Positions 50,785 to 59,554 of a DNA stretch of 64,000 nucleotides are shown here, piece after piece. Each line of letters starts with the position of its first letter. The stretch's first letter is position 1. The stretch is taken from assembly GCF_900215155.1 (NCBI RefSeq), contig NZ_LT907980.1:3472001-3536000 (forward strand), written 5' to 3'. Origin of the DNA: Marinobacter sp. LV10R510-11A. GTDB taxonomy: Bacteria > Pseudomonadota > Gammaproteobacteria > Pseudomonadales > Oleiphilaceae. Below the pieces are notes generated by a model. It did not search any database, was not told the DNA's origin, and saw only the letters and a program-made list of their open reading frames with translations. The translations under genes and the position numbers were made by a program.

Positions 50785-53682
50785 TTGGACGCATCGGAAT
50801 TTGTTATTGGCCAGCGCTGGGTAAGCCACAGCGATACCGCGCTTGGTTTGGGCATAGTGACAGATATTTCCGGCCGGCGGGTTACCTTGGGGTTTCCTGC
50901 CGCTGATGAAGAGCGCACTTACGCTATTGATAACGCACCGCTTTCGCGCATCGTGTACCAGATTGGCGAGGAAATTGAGACCTTCGAAGGCGCCAAGTAT
51001 CGGGTGCGAGCGGTAGAGGATCTCGGCGGCGTGTTGTTGTACCACGCGGAGACGGAGACGGAGGCAGAGGTCGATGGCGGTGAGCAGTTTGATGAAAATA
51101 TTGAGCAGATATCTGAGGTAAAACTTGCCGGCACCGTAAACTTTTCGGCGCCGCACCAGCGTCTGTTTGCCGGCCAGTTTGATCGGAACGGCGCCTTCCG
51201 TCTGCGCTTTGCGACACTGCAACACATGGATCGGTTGCGCGCTTCACCCGCTAGAGGCCTGATTGGTGCACGCACACAGCACTTGCAGCACCAGATTTAT
51301 ATTGCCCACGAAGTCGCAAAGCGCCATGCGCCACGGGTGCTGTTGGCGGATGAGGTTGGCCTAGGTAAAACCATTGAGGCCGGCCTTATTCTGCATTATC
51401 AGCTGCAGACAGGCCGGGCTCGTCGCGCCCTTATTGTGGTGCCGGATTCGCTAATACATCAGTGGCTTGTAGAAATGCTCCGGCGTTTCAATCTACGCTT
51501 CTCCATTGTTGACCAGAGCCGCTACGACGCTTTGAAAAACAGCGAGGGCGACGTAGACGCTCTGATGAATCACATATTCGGGGACGAAGCTGGCGTTAAC
51601 CCGTTTGAAAGTGACCAGCTGGTGCTGTGCAGTCTCGATTTTCTGGTGAATAGCAAGACGGCCCAGAAGGATGCACTTAAGGCTGATTGGGATTTGATGA
51701 TTGTGGATGAGGCCCATCACCTCGCCTGGAGCCCAGAGAGTGTCAGCCCTGAATATCAAGTGGTAGAAGAGCTTTCTGCAGTCAGTGAAGGCCTGTTGCT
51801 GCTGACAGCAACGCCGGAACAGATTGGTATCGCCAGCCACTTTGCCCGGCTTCGCTTGCTCGACCCAGCGCGCTTTCACGATTTACAGGCGTTTCAGGAA
51901 GAAGAGCAACAGTACGAGGTGGTCAACAGTGTTGTGCGGCGCTTGCAGGATGAGGGTGCGGGCATCCATGACGACGATCGCAAGGCTCTAGAAATCTGGT
52001 TGGGTGACGAGTTGCAGCAGTTACTGGAAGGCGATTCGCCGCGTCAGTCCGTTATCGACGCACTGCTCGATCGCCACGGCACCGGGCGAGTACTATTCCG
52101 TAATACTCGTGCGGCTATTCAGGGTTTTCCTGAGCGACGGGTCAACCCCGTGCCGCTGGAGCGCCCGGCCATGTATCAGGGCCAGGCGTTCGGCTTTCCA
52201 GGCTTGGCACCAGAGCAGTCCGTGCCGGTCGAACAGTGGCTGGCAGACGACCCGAGGGTTGCCTGGTTGGAGAAAAAGCTGGCGGGGCTACGCCCAGCCA
52301 AAGTCGTGGTTATCTGCGCCTTGGCCGAAACCGCCATGGCGCTGGAGCACTATCTTCAGCTCCGGGCCGGTATTCGCAGTGCTGCTTTCCATGAGCACTT
52401 GAGCCTTATAGAGCGTGATCGGGCAGCGGCCTATTTTGCCGACGACGAGCAAGGTGCTCAGGCGTTGATCTGCTCGGAAATCGGCAGCGAGGGGCGTAAT
52501 TTCCAGTTTGCTCACCATCTGGTGCTGTTTGATCTGCCCGCGAACCCGGACTTGCTTGAGCAGCGTATCGGGCGCTTGGATCGTATTGGCCAGACCGAAA
52601 CGATTGATATCCACATTCCTTATCTTCAGAATACGTCCCAAGAGGTTCAGTACCGCTGGTTCCAGGATGGCCTGAACGCGTTTGCAGAAAGCTGCGCCGT
52701 TGGCGTGGCTGTGCAGGAAAAGGTTGGCGAGCAGTGGAAGAGCGCTATTGAAGGCGAGCTTTCCGTGCTGGATGGCTTGGTTGAGGCATCTGCAGCTGAG
52801 ACGGCCCGGCTGAAAACGCTCCTGCAGAATGGCCGTGATGCGCTGATCGAGCTCAATTCCTGCCGTGGGGATATAGCCGATAGGCTGATCGCCGGCATTG
52901 AAAAGGAAGAAGGCTCCGTTCAAGTGCGTGATTACATGGTAGAAGCCTTCGACATTCTTGGGGTGGATATCGAAGACCACTCTGAGCATGCCGATATCCT
53001 GCGCCCTGGTGAGCAATATCAGGCTGGTCACGTGACCGAGCTGCCAGAAGACGGGATAACCGTCACTTGGGATCGCCAGCATGCGCTGGAGCGTGAAGAC
53101 ATCGCATTCATGAGCTGGGAGCACCCCATGGTGACCGGTGTGATGGATTCGATAACCAGCTCTGGGCTGGGCAAGGCGGCTCTGGCTAGCTTGTCGGTAA
53201 AGGCACTCCCAGCAGGCACGCTGCTGATGGAAGCCGTGATGACCGTGCATTGCCCAGCACCCGAAGCCTTGCAGCTGACCCGTTACCTGCCGGTATCGCC
53301 CTTGCGCTTACTTGTAGATGTGAACGGCAAAGAACTCTCGGCAGCGCTGCCCCATGATCGTTTGAATGACATGTGTTCAAACATTCGCCGGCGCATCGCT
53401 CAGGCGATTGTGCCGCGGATTCGACCGCAGGTGGAAACCATGGTGGATCATGTGGAGCGGCTATCCGCACCGTATCTAGAGCCCATGAAGCAAAAGGCGC
53501 TGGAGCAGTTAGCGGCGAACTTTGAGCCGGAAATTCGCAGGCTAGAAGCCCTTAAAAAAGTGAACCCGGCCATTCGCGACGAGGAAATCGATTATTTTCG
53601 CAATCAGCTGGATGCCGCCCGCGAGGCAATCGGGCATGCCAGCCTAGATTTGGAAGGTATACGGGTTATCGTTACCGAATGA
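50785..53682 (+). CDS. rapA: RNA polymerase-associated Swi2/Snf2 ATPase RapA
   Basis: A 965-residue protein (E. coli RapA 968). I place the start at TTG 50785, with GGAGG just upstream, giving LDASEFVIGQRWVSHSDT, which matches the conserved RapA N-terminal 'FxxGQRW' Tudor-like domain. Helicase motifs: LLADEVGLGKTIEAGLIL (I), LMIVDEAHHLAW (II), LLLLTATPEQ (III), then QALICSEIGSEGRNFQFAHH and LEQRIGRLDRIGQTETIDIH (V and VI). It binds core RNA polymerase and aids recycling after termination. All motifs are intact. Confidence 0.95.
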   Translation: MDASEFVIGQRWVSHSDTALGLGIVTDISGRRVTLGFPAADEERTYAIDNAPLSRIVYQIGEEIETFEGAKYRVRAVEDLGGVLLYHAETETEAEVDGGEQFDENIEQISEVKLAGTVNFSAPHQRLFAGQFDRNGAFRLRFATLQHMDRLRASPARGLIGARTQHLQHQIYIAHEVAKRHAPRVLLADEVGLGKTIEAGLILHYQLQTGRARRALIVVPDSLIHQWLVEMLRRFNLRFSIVDQSRYDALKNSEGDVDALMNHIFGDEAGVNPFESDQLVLCSLDFLVNSKTAQKDALKADWDLMIVDEAHHLAWSPESVSPEYQVVEELSAVSEGLLLLTATPEQIGIASHFARLRLLDPARFHDLQAFQEEEQQYEVVNSVVRRLQDEGAGIHDDDRKALEIWLGDELQQLLEGDSPRQSVIDALLDRHGTGRVLFRNTRAAIQGFPERRVNPVPLERPAMYQGQAFGFPGLAPEQSVPVEQWLADDPRVAWLEKKLAGLRPAKVVVICALAETAMALEHYLQLRAGIRSAAFHEHLSLIERDRAAAYFADDEQGAQALICSEIGSEGRNFQFAHHLVLFDLPANPDLLEQRIGRLDRIGQTETIDIHIPYLQNTSQEVQYRWFQDGLNAFAESCAVGVAVQEKVGEQWKSAIEGELSVLDGLVEASAAETARLKTLLQNGRDALIELNSCRGDIADRLIAGIEKEEGSVQVRDYMVEAFDILGVDIEDHSEHADILRPGEQYQAGHVTELPEDGITVTWDRQHALEREDIAFMSWEHPMVTGVMDSITSSGLGKAALASLSVKALPAGTLLMEAVMTVHCPAPEALQLTRYLPVSPLRLLVDVNGKELSAALPHDRLNDMCSNIRRRIAQAIVPRIRPQVETMVDHVERLSAPYLEPMKQKALEQLAANFEPEIRRLEALKKVNPAIRDEEIDYFRNQLDAAREAIGHASLDLEGIRVIVTE

Positions 53683-53805
53683 GACTGTTTTTTTGAGACG
53701 TCGTTAACCCTTTGGCGCCATTGTACCTGCTGGTCAGCGGCCATCTGATGCGATACCGTAAACGTAACGAATTGTAGTTTTAACCATGGATGACAGAGAG
53801 AACCT

Positions 53806-56256
53806 ATGATGACATTTATTCTGTTTCTAGTGGCGCTGGCAGGCTTGCTTATTGTTATGCGGCGTGAATCTGGTGCCAAACCGGCTATTGGTGTAATGGT
53901 TGTGGTTGGTGTGCTCTCAATGATCTTCGCTTCAGGATGGCTGGCCCTGATTCTCTTTGTTGGTGCTGCCGTTACCGCAGCGACCGGGTTGCCTGCCCTT
54001 CGTCAGGGCTGGTTGACCCCGCGTGCTTTTGCCATGTTCAAGAAAGTTGCCCCAAAGGTGTCCGATACCGAGAAGGTAGCGCTTGAGGCGGGCACAGTGG
54101 GCTGGGACGGTGAGTTGTTTACCGGGCGGCCAGACTGGCACAACCTACTGATCAACCGTCACACAGGCCTAAGCGAAGAAGAGCAGGCCTTTGTAGATAA
54201 CCAGTGTGTTCAGGCTGTCTCCATGTGTGATGCTTGGGATATTGCCGTAGAGCGCGCTGATCTTCCGAAAGAGCTTTGGGATTTTCTCAAGAAAGAGAAG
54301 TTCTTCGGCATGATCATTCCCAAAGAATATGGCGGGTTGGGCTTCTCCGCCAAGGCCCAGACAGCAGTGCTGCAGAAAATTGCTGCCAATGAAATGCTGA
54401 TGATTTCTGTTGGCGTGCCGAACTCTCTCGGGCCTGGCGAATTGCTGGTCAAGTACGGTACTGATGAGCAGAAGAAGCACTACTTGCCGCGCCTGGCCGA
54501 TGGTCGCGAAATTCCTTGCTTTGGTCTTACTGGTCCTCGTGCGGGCTCAGATGCCACCTCGCTGCCGGATGCCGGTATCGTGTGCAAGCGGGAGATAGAC
54601 GGCAAGGAAGTGATTGGTATCAAGATGGATTTTGAAAAGCGTTGGATTACCCTTGCGCCCATAGCAACTGTTGTTGGCCTAGCGTTCCGCATGTTTGACC
54701 CGGACGGCTTGGTTGGTGACACGAAGGATTATGGCATTACCTGTGCGCTGATCCCCCGTGATACCAAAGGTATGGAAATCGGTCGCCGTCACTGTCCTAT
54801 CGGGAGCCCTTTCCTGAATGGCCCGATCATCGGTAAAGATGTATTCATCCCGCTGGACTATATTATTGGCGGTATGGAAATGGCCGGGCAGGGCTGGCGC
54901 ATGCTGGTTGAGTGCCTCTCCGTAGGCCGCTGTATCACCTTGCCTTCCGGCGCTGCCGGTGGTGCTGCTTACGCGCTTGGCACAGCGGGTGGCTTTACTC
55001 GAATTCGTCGTCAGTTCAATACCCCCGTGGCAGACATGGAGGGCGTACAGGAGCCCTTGGCCCGCATCGCGGCGAAAACCTACATTGCTCAGGCGGCCGT
55101 TAACCACACCGCCAACATGATCGATAAAGGCGAAAAGCCAGCCGTGCCTTCCGCCATCCTCAAATATCACCTGACTGAATTCCAGCGTGAGATCCTGACA
55201 GATGCCATGGATGTTCACGGTGGTAAAACGGTAACTCTGGGCCCCCGTAATTACTTGGGCATTGGTTATAGCGGCTCTGCGGTATCCATTACTGTGGAAG
55301 GCGCCAACATCATGACCCGCAGTTTGATGATCTTCGGTCAGGGGGCGATTCGTTGCCATCCATACGTGCTCAAAGAGCTTGCGGCCAAGGATAACGACGA
55401 TATCAATGCGTTCGACGATGCCTTCTTTGGCCATGCCGGCCTGATTTTCGGCAACGCTGCCCGCGCCTTCACTCAAGCGCTTAGCCTTGGCCGTGCAGAC
55501 GTTCCGTTCGACAGCGCTAGCCGCAAATATGCCCAAGCAGTTGCACGCTTCAGTGCGGCCTTTGGTTTGTGCTCGGATGCAGCCATGACCACCCTAGGTG
55601 GCGAGTTGAAGATGCGTGAGCTGATTTCTGCGCGCCTTGGTGACATGCTTTCTAACCTGTACCTGGCCTCTATGGTGCTCAAGAATTGGCACGAAACCCA
55701 GCCGGTGGAAGGCGAAAAGGAAGTAATGCAGTACAGCCTCGGTTTGCTGCTGCACCGTACTGAAGAGGCTCTGGAAGGATTTCTCCAGAATTTGCCTAAT
55801 CGCGCGGTTGCTGTGGTTCTGCGTGCGGTCACCCTGCCTTTGGGTCGGAGTTGGGGCAATCCCCATGATGACCAGACGCGTAAGCTTGCACGGTTTATCT
55901 CGACCGATACACCCATTCGGCACAAGCTGCTTGCCGGTACCTGGACGACAGAAGGCGAAGGTTCCGTGGAAAATCCGGTGGCCACCTACAACAGTCTACT
56001 GAAGGACTACGATAAGGCTGAGCAGCTCTACCGCAAAGCGACCAAGGCTTATGCCAAAGGTGAGTTGCCCATGACTGCACTGCACCCAGAGCAACGCTTT
56101 GAGGCGGCATTGGAAGCAGGCATCTACACCAAGGAAGAGGCCGAGTTTATGCGCAAGTACGAAGCGGTCGTTCTGGAGATGCTCACCGTGGACGACTTCC
56201 CGTTTGATGAGTTTGCGCGTAACAAGGACACAGTGATTGATCACAACCCAGCGTAG
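53806..56256 (+). CDS. fadE: Acyl-CoA dehydrogenase FadE
   Basis: An 816-residue enzyme of the long FadE type (E. coli 814). Two N-terminal membrane helices (about 3-20 and 28-50) are followed by a short linker and the acyl-CoA dehydrogenase fold (IPKEYGGLGFSAKAQTAVLQ, CFGLTGPRAGSDATSLPDAG, and SITVEGANIMTRSLMIFGQG), then the extra C-terminal domain special to FadE. It makes the first oxidation in fatty acid beta-oxidation at the inner membrane. Alkane- and fatty-acid-using marine bacteria usually have several copies. It ends 17 bp before crcB. Confidence 0.95.
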   Translation: MMTFILFLVALAGLLIVMRRESGAKPAIGVMVVVGVLSMIFASGWLALILFVGAAVTAATGLPALRQGWLTPRAFAMFKKVAPKVSDTEKVALEAGTVGWDGELFTGRPDWHNLLINRHTGLSEEEQAFVDNQCVQAVSMCDAWDIAVERADLPKELWDFLKKEKFFGMIIPKEYGGLGFSAKAQTAVLQKIAANEMLMISVGVPNSLGPGELLVKYGTDEQKKHYLPRLADGREIPCFGLTGPRAGSDATSLPDAGIVCKREIDGKEVIGIKMDFEKRWITLAPIATVVGLAFRMFDPDGLVGDTKDYGITCALIPRDTKGMEIGRRHCPIGSPFLNGPIIGKDVFIPLDYIIGGMEMAGQGWRMLVECLSVGRCITLPSGAAGGAAYALGTAGGFTRIRRQFNTPVADMEGVQEPLARIAAKTYIAQAAVNHTANMIDKGEKPAVPSAILKYHLTEFQREILTDAMDVHGGKTVTLGPRNYLGIGYSGSAVSITVEGANIMTRSLMIFGQGAIRCHPYVLKELAAKDNDDINAFDDAFFGHAGLIFGNAARAFTQALSLGRADVPFDSASRKYAQAVARFSAAFGLCSDAAMTTLGGELKMRELISARLGDMLSNLYLASMVLKNWHETQPVEGEKEVMQYSLGLLLHRTEEALEGFLQNLPNRAVAVVLRAVTLPLGRSWGNPHDDQTRKLARFISTDTPIRHKLLAGTWTTEGEGSVENPVATYNSLLKDYDKAEQLYRKATKAYAKGELPMTALHPEQRFEAALEAGIYTKEEAEFMRKYEAVVLEMLTVDDFPFDEFARNKDTVIDHNPA

Positions 56257-56273
56257 TAGAGCGAGAGGCCCCT

Positions 56274-56654
56274 ATGTGGTTATCGTTCGTTGCCGTTAGT
56301 GTTGGCGCCGTTTTCGGCGCCAACCTGCGCTGGCTGCTGAGTTTGTGGCTGAACACCAGCTACCACTCCATTCCTTATGGAACCCTTATTGCCAACCTCA
56401 GTGGGGGATGGCTGGTAGGTTTGTTGATTGGCTATTTCAGTCAAGCCAGTACACTTGCGCCTGAGTGGCGGCTGTTTGCCATTACCGGGCTTTGTGGCGC
56501 ACTGACGACATTTTCGACGTTTTCCTTGGAAATGTTCGCAGCAATTCAGGATGGTAAATGGCCGATGGCGATAGCCGGTATTTTGCTCCATGTGGTGGGC
56601 TCCATCTTGATGACTGCTCTGGGTCTTTACAGTTTTGGCTTGGTAAAAGGTTAA
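56274..56654 (+). CDS. crcB: Fluoride channel CrcB (Fluc)
   Basis: A 126-residue protein with four membrane helices. GANLRWLLSL, YGTLIANLSGGWLVGLLIGY and GLCGALTTFSTFSLEMF are the Fluc motifs lining the fluoride pore, and the central Asn and the TFSTF track are intact. It works as an antiparallel dimer that lets fluoride out. The gap to fadE is only 17 bp, so no fluoride riboswitch fits and expression probably follows fadE. Confidence 0.93.
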   Translation: MWLSFVAVSVGAVFGANLRWLLSLWLNTSYHSIPYGTLIANLSGGWLVGLLIGYFSQASTLAPEWRLFAITGLCGALTTFSTFSLEMFAAIQDGKWPMAIAGILLHVVGSILMTALGLYSFGLVKG

Positions 56655-56691
56655 TCCGTAACACTACTTACACGATTTGTTGCAAAACTAC

Positions 56692-56720
56692 TTGGCAAAC
56701 TCGTGATTCAGGAGTAGAGT
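56692..56720 (+). promoter_or_regulatory. Sigma-70-like promoter of the cold-shock gene
   Basis: TTGGCA at 56692-56697 and TAGAGT at 56715-56720 with 17 bp between. The start would be about 56727, leaving a 5' leader of about 165 nt ahead of the ATG, a length typical of cspA-type messages with thermosensing leaders. Confidence 0.5.
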
Positions 56721-56890
56721 CATCTGCGTAGGAAAGATTCAGCAAAGCATTTCATGAATAAGGCGTACTCCGCAGTTAGTAGTATCCGTCCTGTTTTTGA
56801 TTCAGCGAGTTCTGTATTTCCATAAAACGCTGACCGGACACATTCAGTGAATGGCGGCAGATAATATGATTGATTTCAGGAATTATAAGT

Positions 56891-57097
56891 ATGTCTACTA
56901 CTACCGGTACTGTTAAGTTCTTCAACGAAGCAAAAGGCTTTGGCTTTATCACTCGTGAAGAGGGCCCGGACGTTTTTGTTCATTACAGCGCTATTCAGGG
57001 CGGCGGTTTCAAAACTCTGGCAGAAGGCCAGCAGGTTGAGTTTACCGTTACCCAGGGCCAGAAAGGTCCTCAGGCGGAAAACGTTACTGCTCTTTAA
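56891..57097 (+). CDS. Cold-shock domain protein (CspA family)
   Basis: A 68-residue single CSD protein. [20 protein letters not shown] (RNP1, KGFGFI) and [10 protein letters not shown] (RNP2, VFVHY) are the nucleic-acid-binding motifs. It binds single-stranded RNA and DNA as a chaperone. The ATG at 56891 has AGGA upstream. The frame is open from 56870 but the first seven residues would precede the conserved [12 protein letters not shown] long leader and a strong terminator make it a single-gene unit. Confidence 0.95.
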   Translation: MSTTTGTVKFFNEAKGFGFITREEGPDVFVHYSAIQGGGFKTLAEGQQVEFTVTQGQKGPQAENVTAL

Positions 57098-57124
57098 TCC
57101 GATTCGGATAGAGCAATAACCGCC

Positions 57125-57153
57125 AAAAAAGGTAGCTTCGGCTGCCTTTTTTT
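57125..57153 (+). terminator. Rho-independent terminator of the cold-shock gene
   Basis: AAAAAAGGTAGC-TTCG-GCTGCCTTTTTTT: a stem with one wobble pair, a stable TTCG tetraloop and a run of seven T. Confidence 0.93.
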
Positions 57154-57250
57154 GTTGTAAAAATCCTGTTATTTTCCTGTGTTGGTGGGTTGATGTGGTA
57201 CATTTTCAGCCGCACACAGAGTGTTACTGGGTTATACAACCGGAGAGTTT

Positions 57251-57826
57251 ATGAAGCTGATTGGATCAACTACCTCGCCCTATGTTCGGCGAATCCGCAT
57301 TCTGCTGGACGAAGAGCGCTACGAATTTGTTAACCTCGATATTTACGGCGAAGACCGTGACGAAATCAGGCGTAGCAATCCGGCGCTTAAAATACCTGTG
57401 CTAGAAAGCGATGGTCAGGAAATCTACGATTCCCGGATAATTTCCCGTTATATCAGCTCGAAGCAGGGCCGGGATCCTCTAACTTGGGATCAGCAGAACC
57501 AACTCACCCTCATTGATGGTGCCAACGACTCAGCCGTGACTTTGTTGCTGGCCAGGCGTTCCGGGCTGGATGTGGATGCTCCGGGCGTGTTGTTTTTTGA
57601 CCTTCAGCGCGAACGCATTATGACCACCATGCGCACCCTCGCCGCTCAGGTTGAGGACGGGCAGTTTGAGGAGTGGAATTACCCGGCAATGTGCCTCTAT
57701 TGTTTGGTGGACTGGATGGATTTCCGCAATCTTGTGGACTTCGCTGGTATTGACAGCCTAGTCGCCTTCCGTGATAGCCGACAAACCACCCCTTGGGTAG
57801 CTGAAACAGACCCGCGTCAGCCGTAA
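57251..57826 (+). CDS. Glutathione S-transferase family protein
   Basis: A 191-residue protein. The N-terminal thioredoxin-like half MKLIGSTTSPYVRRIRILLD has the GST opening with the 'SPYxRRIR' active-site loop, and NPALKIPVLESDGQEIYDSR is the glutathione-binding cis-Pro plus D-S pair. The C-terminal helical half is short. It likely conjugates or reduces electrophiles with glutathione. The ATG at 57251 follows GGAGAG. Substrate unknown. It is monocistronic with its own terminator. Confidence 0.88.
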   Translation: MKLIGSTTSPYVRRIRILLDEERYEFVNLDIYGEDRDEIRRSNPALKIPVLESDGQEIYDSRIISRYISSKQGRDPLTWDQQNQLTLIDGANDSAVTLLLARRSGLDVDAPGVLFFDLQRERIMTTMRTLAAQVEDGQFEEWNYPAMCLYCLVDWMDFRNLVDFAGIDSLVAFRDSRQTTPWVAETDPRQP

Positions 57827-57836
57827 GCGTCACTTT

Positions 57837-57866
57837 ATAAAGTGCCCGGCTTGTCGGGCACTTTAT
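57837..57866. terminator. Terminator after the GST gene
   Basis: Perfect 12-bp stem (57837-57848 with 57855-57866) with a 6-base loop, 10 bp after the GST stop. The arm ends in ACTTTAT, with no long T tract. Confidence 0.75.
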
Positions 57867-57937
57867 CACCTGTTTTCCCCGCCATTCTTTCCCCTAGTAT
57901 TTTGCCGTTCTGAAGGCTTCTTCTCTGCCTGCTATTT

Positions 57938-57970
57938 TGTCGCAATTTGATATCGTACTGTCGCAATTTG
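57938..57970 (+). repeat. Two 12-bp direct repeats upstream of the PhoD remnant
   Basis: TGTCGCAATTTG at 57938-57949 and again at 57959-57970, 21 bp apart (two helical turns), so both copies face the same side of the helix. They sit about 115-145 bp upstream of the Tat-signal start and may be a regulator site. Confidence 0.5.
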
Positions 57971-58083
57971 GCAATGCGTTATTAACCCAAGCCGACTAGG
58001 TTCTATATTGGCGCCTTGTAAGTGCGCTGTGGCGTTTCGGGCATCTGGTGCTCGACCCCAAGAATCCAAAGGAAGGCATAATA

Positions 58084-59527
58084 ATGACAAGACTGACAAG
58101 ACTGACGAGACGGGATTTCCTCAGGTCAGACGTACTACTACCGGTTTCATACCTCCGACAGCCAGTCTCCCGTCGGCACAACACTAACGTTACCTGAAGG
58201 CCAAGTGGATTCGGTTCGGCTTGCGGTGGTCTCATGCGCCAATTATCCCGCCGGCTATTTCAACGTTTATCGCGAAGTCAGTAAACGCGAGGATCTGGAT
58301 GTGGTTGTAAACCTGGGCGACTACATCTATGAATACAGCAGTGCAGCGGACAGTTACGCAGCTGCAGATGCGGCTACGCTGAATCGTACATTCCCGGCGG
58401 ACAATGACCTGGAACTGATCAGGCTGAAGGATTACCGACGTCGTTACGGCATCTACCGCGACGATGCGGATCTTCAAACGTTGCACAGCAAAGTGCCGTT
58501 TATCGTCGTTTGGGACGACCATGAAGTGGCAAACGATGCATGGGAAAACGGAGCAGCGAACCACAATACTGGTGAAGGCGATTATGGCACCCGCAAGCTC
58601 GAAGCCCTGCAGGCATACTTTGAATGGATGCCGATTCGCCCGGTATTTGAAGGCAGTGACGAAGCCATTTTCCGCACCTTCCGGTTTGGAAACCTGGTTG
58701 ACCTGCATATGCTGGATACGCGCCATATGGGCCGTGATGAGCAGTTGGATTACCTGGACTATTTCACGGCAACTGGGCTTGATCAGGCCCGGTTTACAGC
58801 GGATGTGGGAAGCACGAACCGCACACTATTGGGTGCCGAGCAGCTGCTCTGGTTGCGGGCCTCGCTGGGGTACTCCACAGCCACCTGGCAAGTGCTGGGA
58901 CAGCAAATACTGATGGGGCGGATGAACCTGCCGGCGGAGCTGCTGGTTAAAATTGCAACGGAGGACTTTGATGGGCTGCCGGCGATGCTCGGAGAGCTAG
59001 CGCAGCTCAAAGGTATACAACTTGCCGGAGGCACACTCACACAGGAAGAGTCAGCACGAATAAACACCGCCGCGCCCTATAATCTTGACGCCTGGGATGG
59101 CTATCAGTATGAGCGCGAGGTGGTATTAGGTACCGCAAAGCAGTTGAACAAAAACCTGGTGGTATTAGCTGGCGACACCCATAACGCCTGGGCCAATAAC
59201 CTGAAAGACAAGGACGGCCACCAGATTGGCGTAGAGTTCGCAACGGCTTCGGTGTCATCACCTGGCTTGGAGGAGTACCTAGAACTGCAGGGGGATCAGA
59301 TTGCTGGAGCGGAGCAGGGTATTGGCTTACTGGCAGATGACCTGGATTACCTGAATATCAACCAGCGTGGCTATATGGTGGTGACATTCACCGCGGAGGA
59401 AGCGCGAGCCGACTGGTACTTTGTCGACACCGTCAAATCCCGTGATTACGCCATAGACACGGCTCGCAGCGCGAGCCGCAGTGTTCGCCCGGGAGCAGAC
59501 GGCCGGTATCTGGAAACGCCCGCCTGA
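58084..59527 (+). pseudogene. phoD: PhoD-family alkaline phosphatase, N-terminal domain deleted
   Basis: The ATG at 58084 starts a Tat signal, MTRLTRLTRRDFLRS, which then runs out of frame to a stop at about 58197. In another frame the sequence TYYYRFHTSDSQSPVGTTLT (from about 58130) is the usual end of the PhoD N-terminal domain, continuing into the catalytic domain. Between them about 90-100 residues are missing, so an internal deletion fused the signal to the late N-terminal domain and shifted the frame. The catalytic part is intact over 440 residues from GTG 58205: VVSCANYPAGYFN (metal cysteine), NLGDYIYEY, WDDHEVAND and LAGDTHNAW. A cytoplasmic product could still be made from the GTG, but it would lack export. 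PhoD enzymes release phosphate from diesters and monoesters in the periplasm. Confidence 0.75.
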
Positions 59528-59554
59528 GGCAGGGTAAGGCCTGTACTCAGATCG

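Noticed and set aside
56257..56273. Possible fluoride riboswitch ahead of crcB
   Set aside because: Only 17 bp separate fadE and crcB, too little for a riboswitch, and nothing similar is seen inside the end of fadE.
57938..57970. Direct repeats considered as a Pho box
   Set aside because: The half-site spacing is 21 bp instead of 11 and the TGTCA core is TGTCG; kept only as an unexplained repeat.
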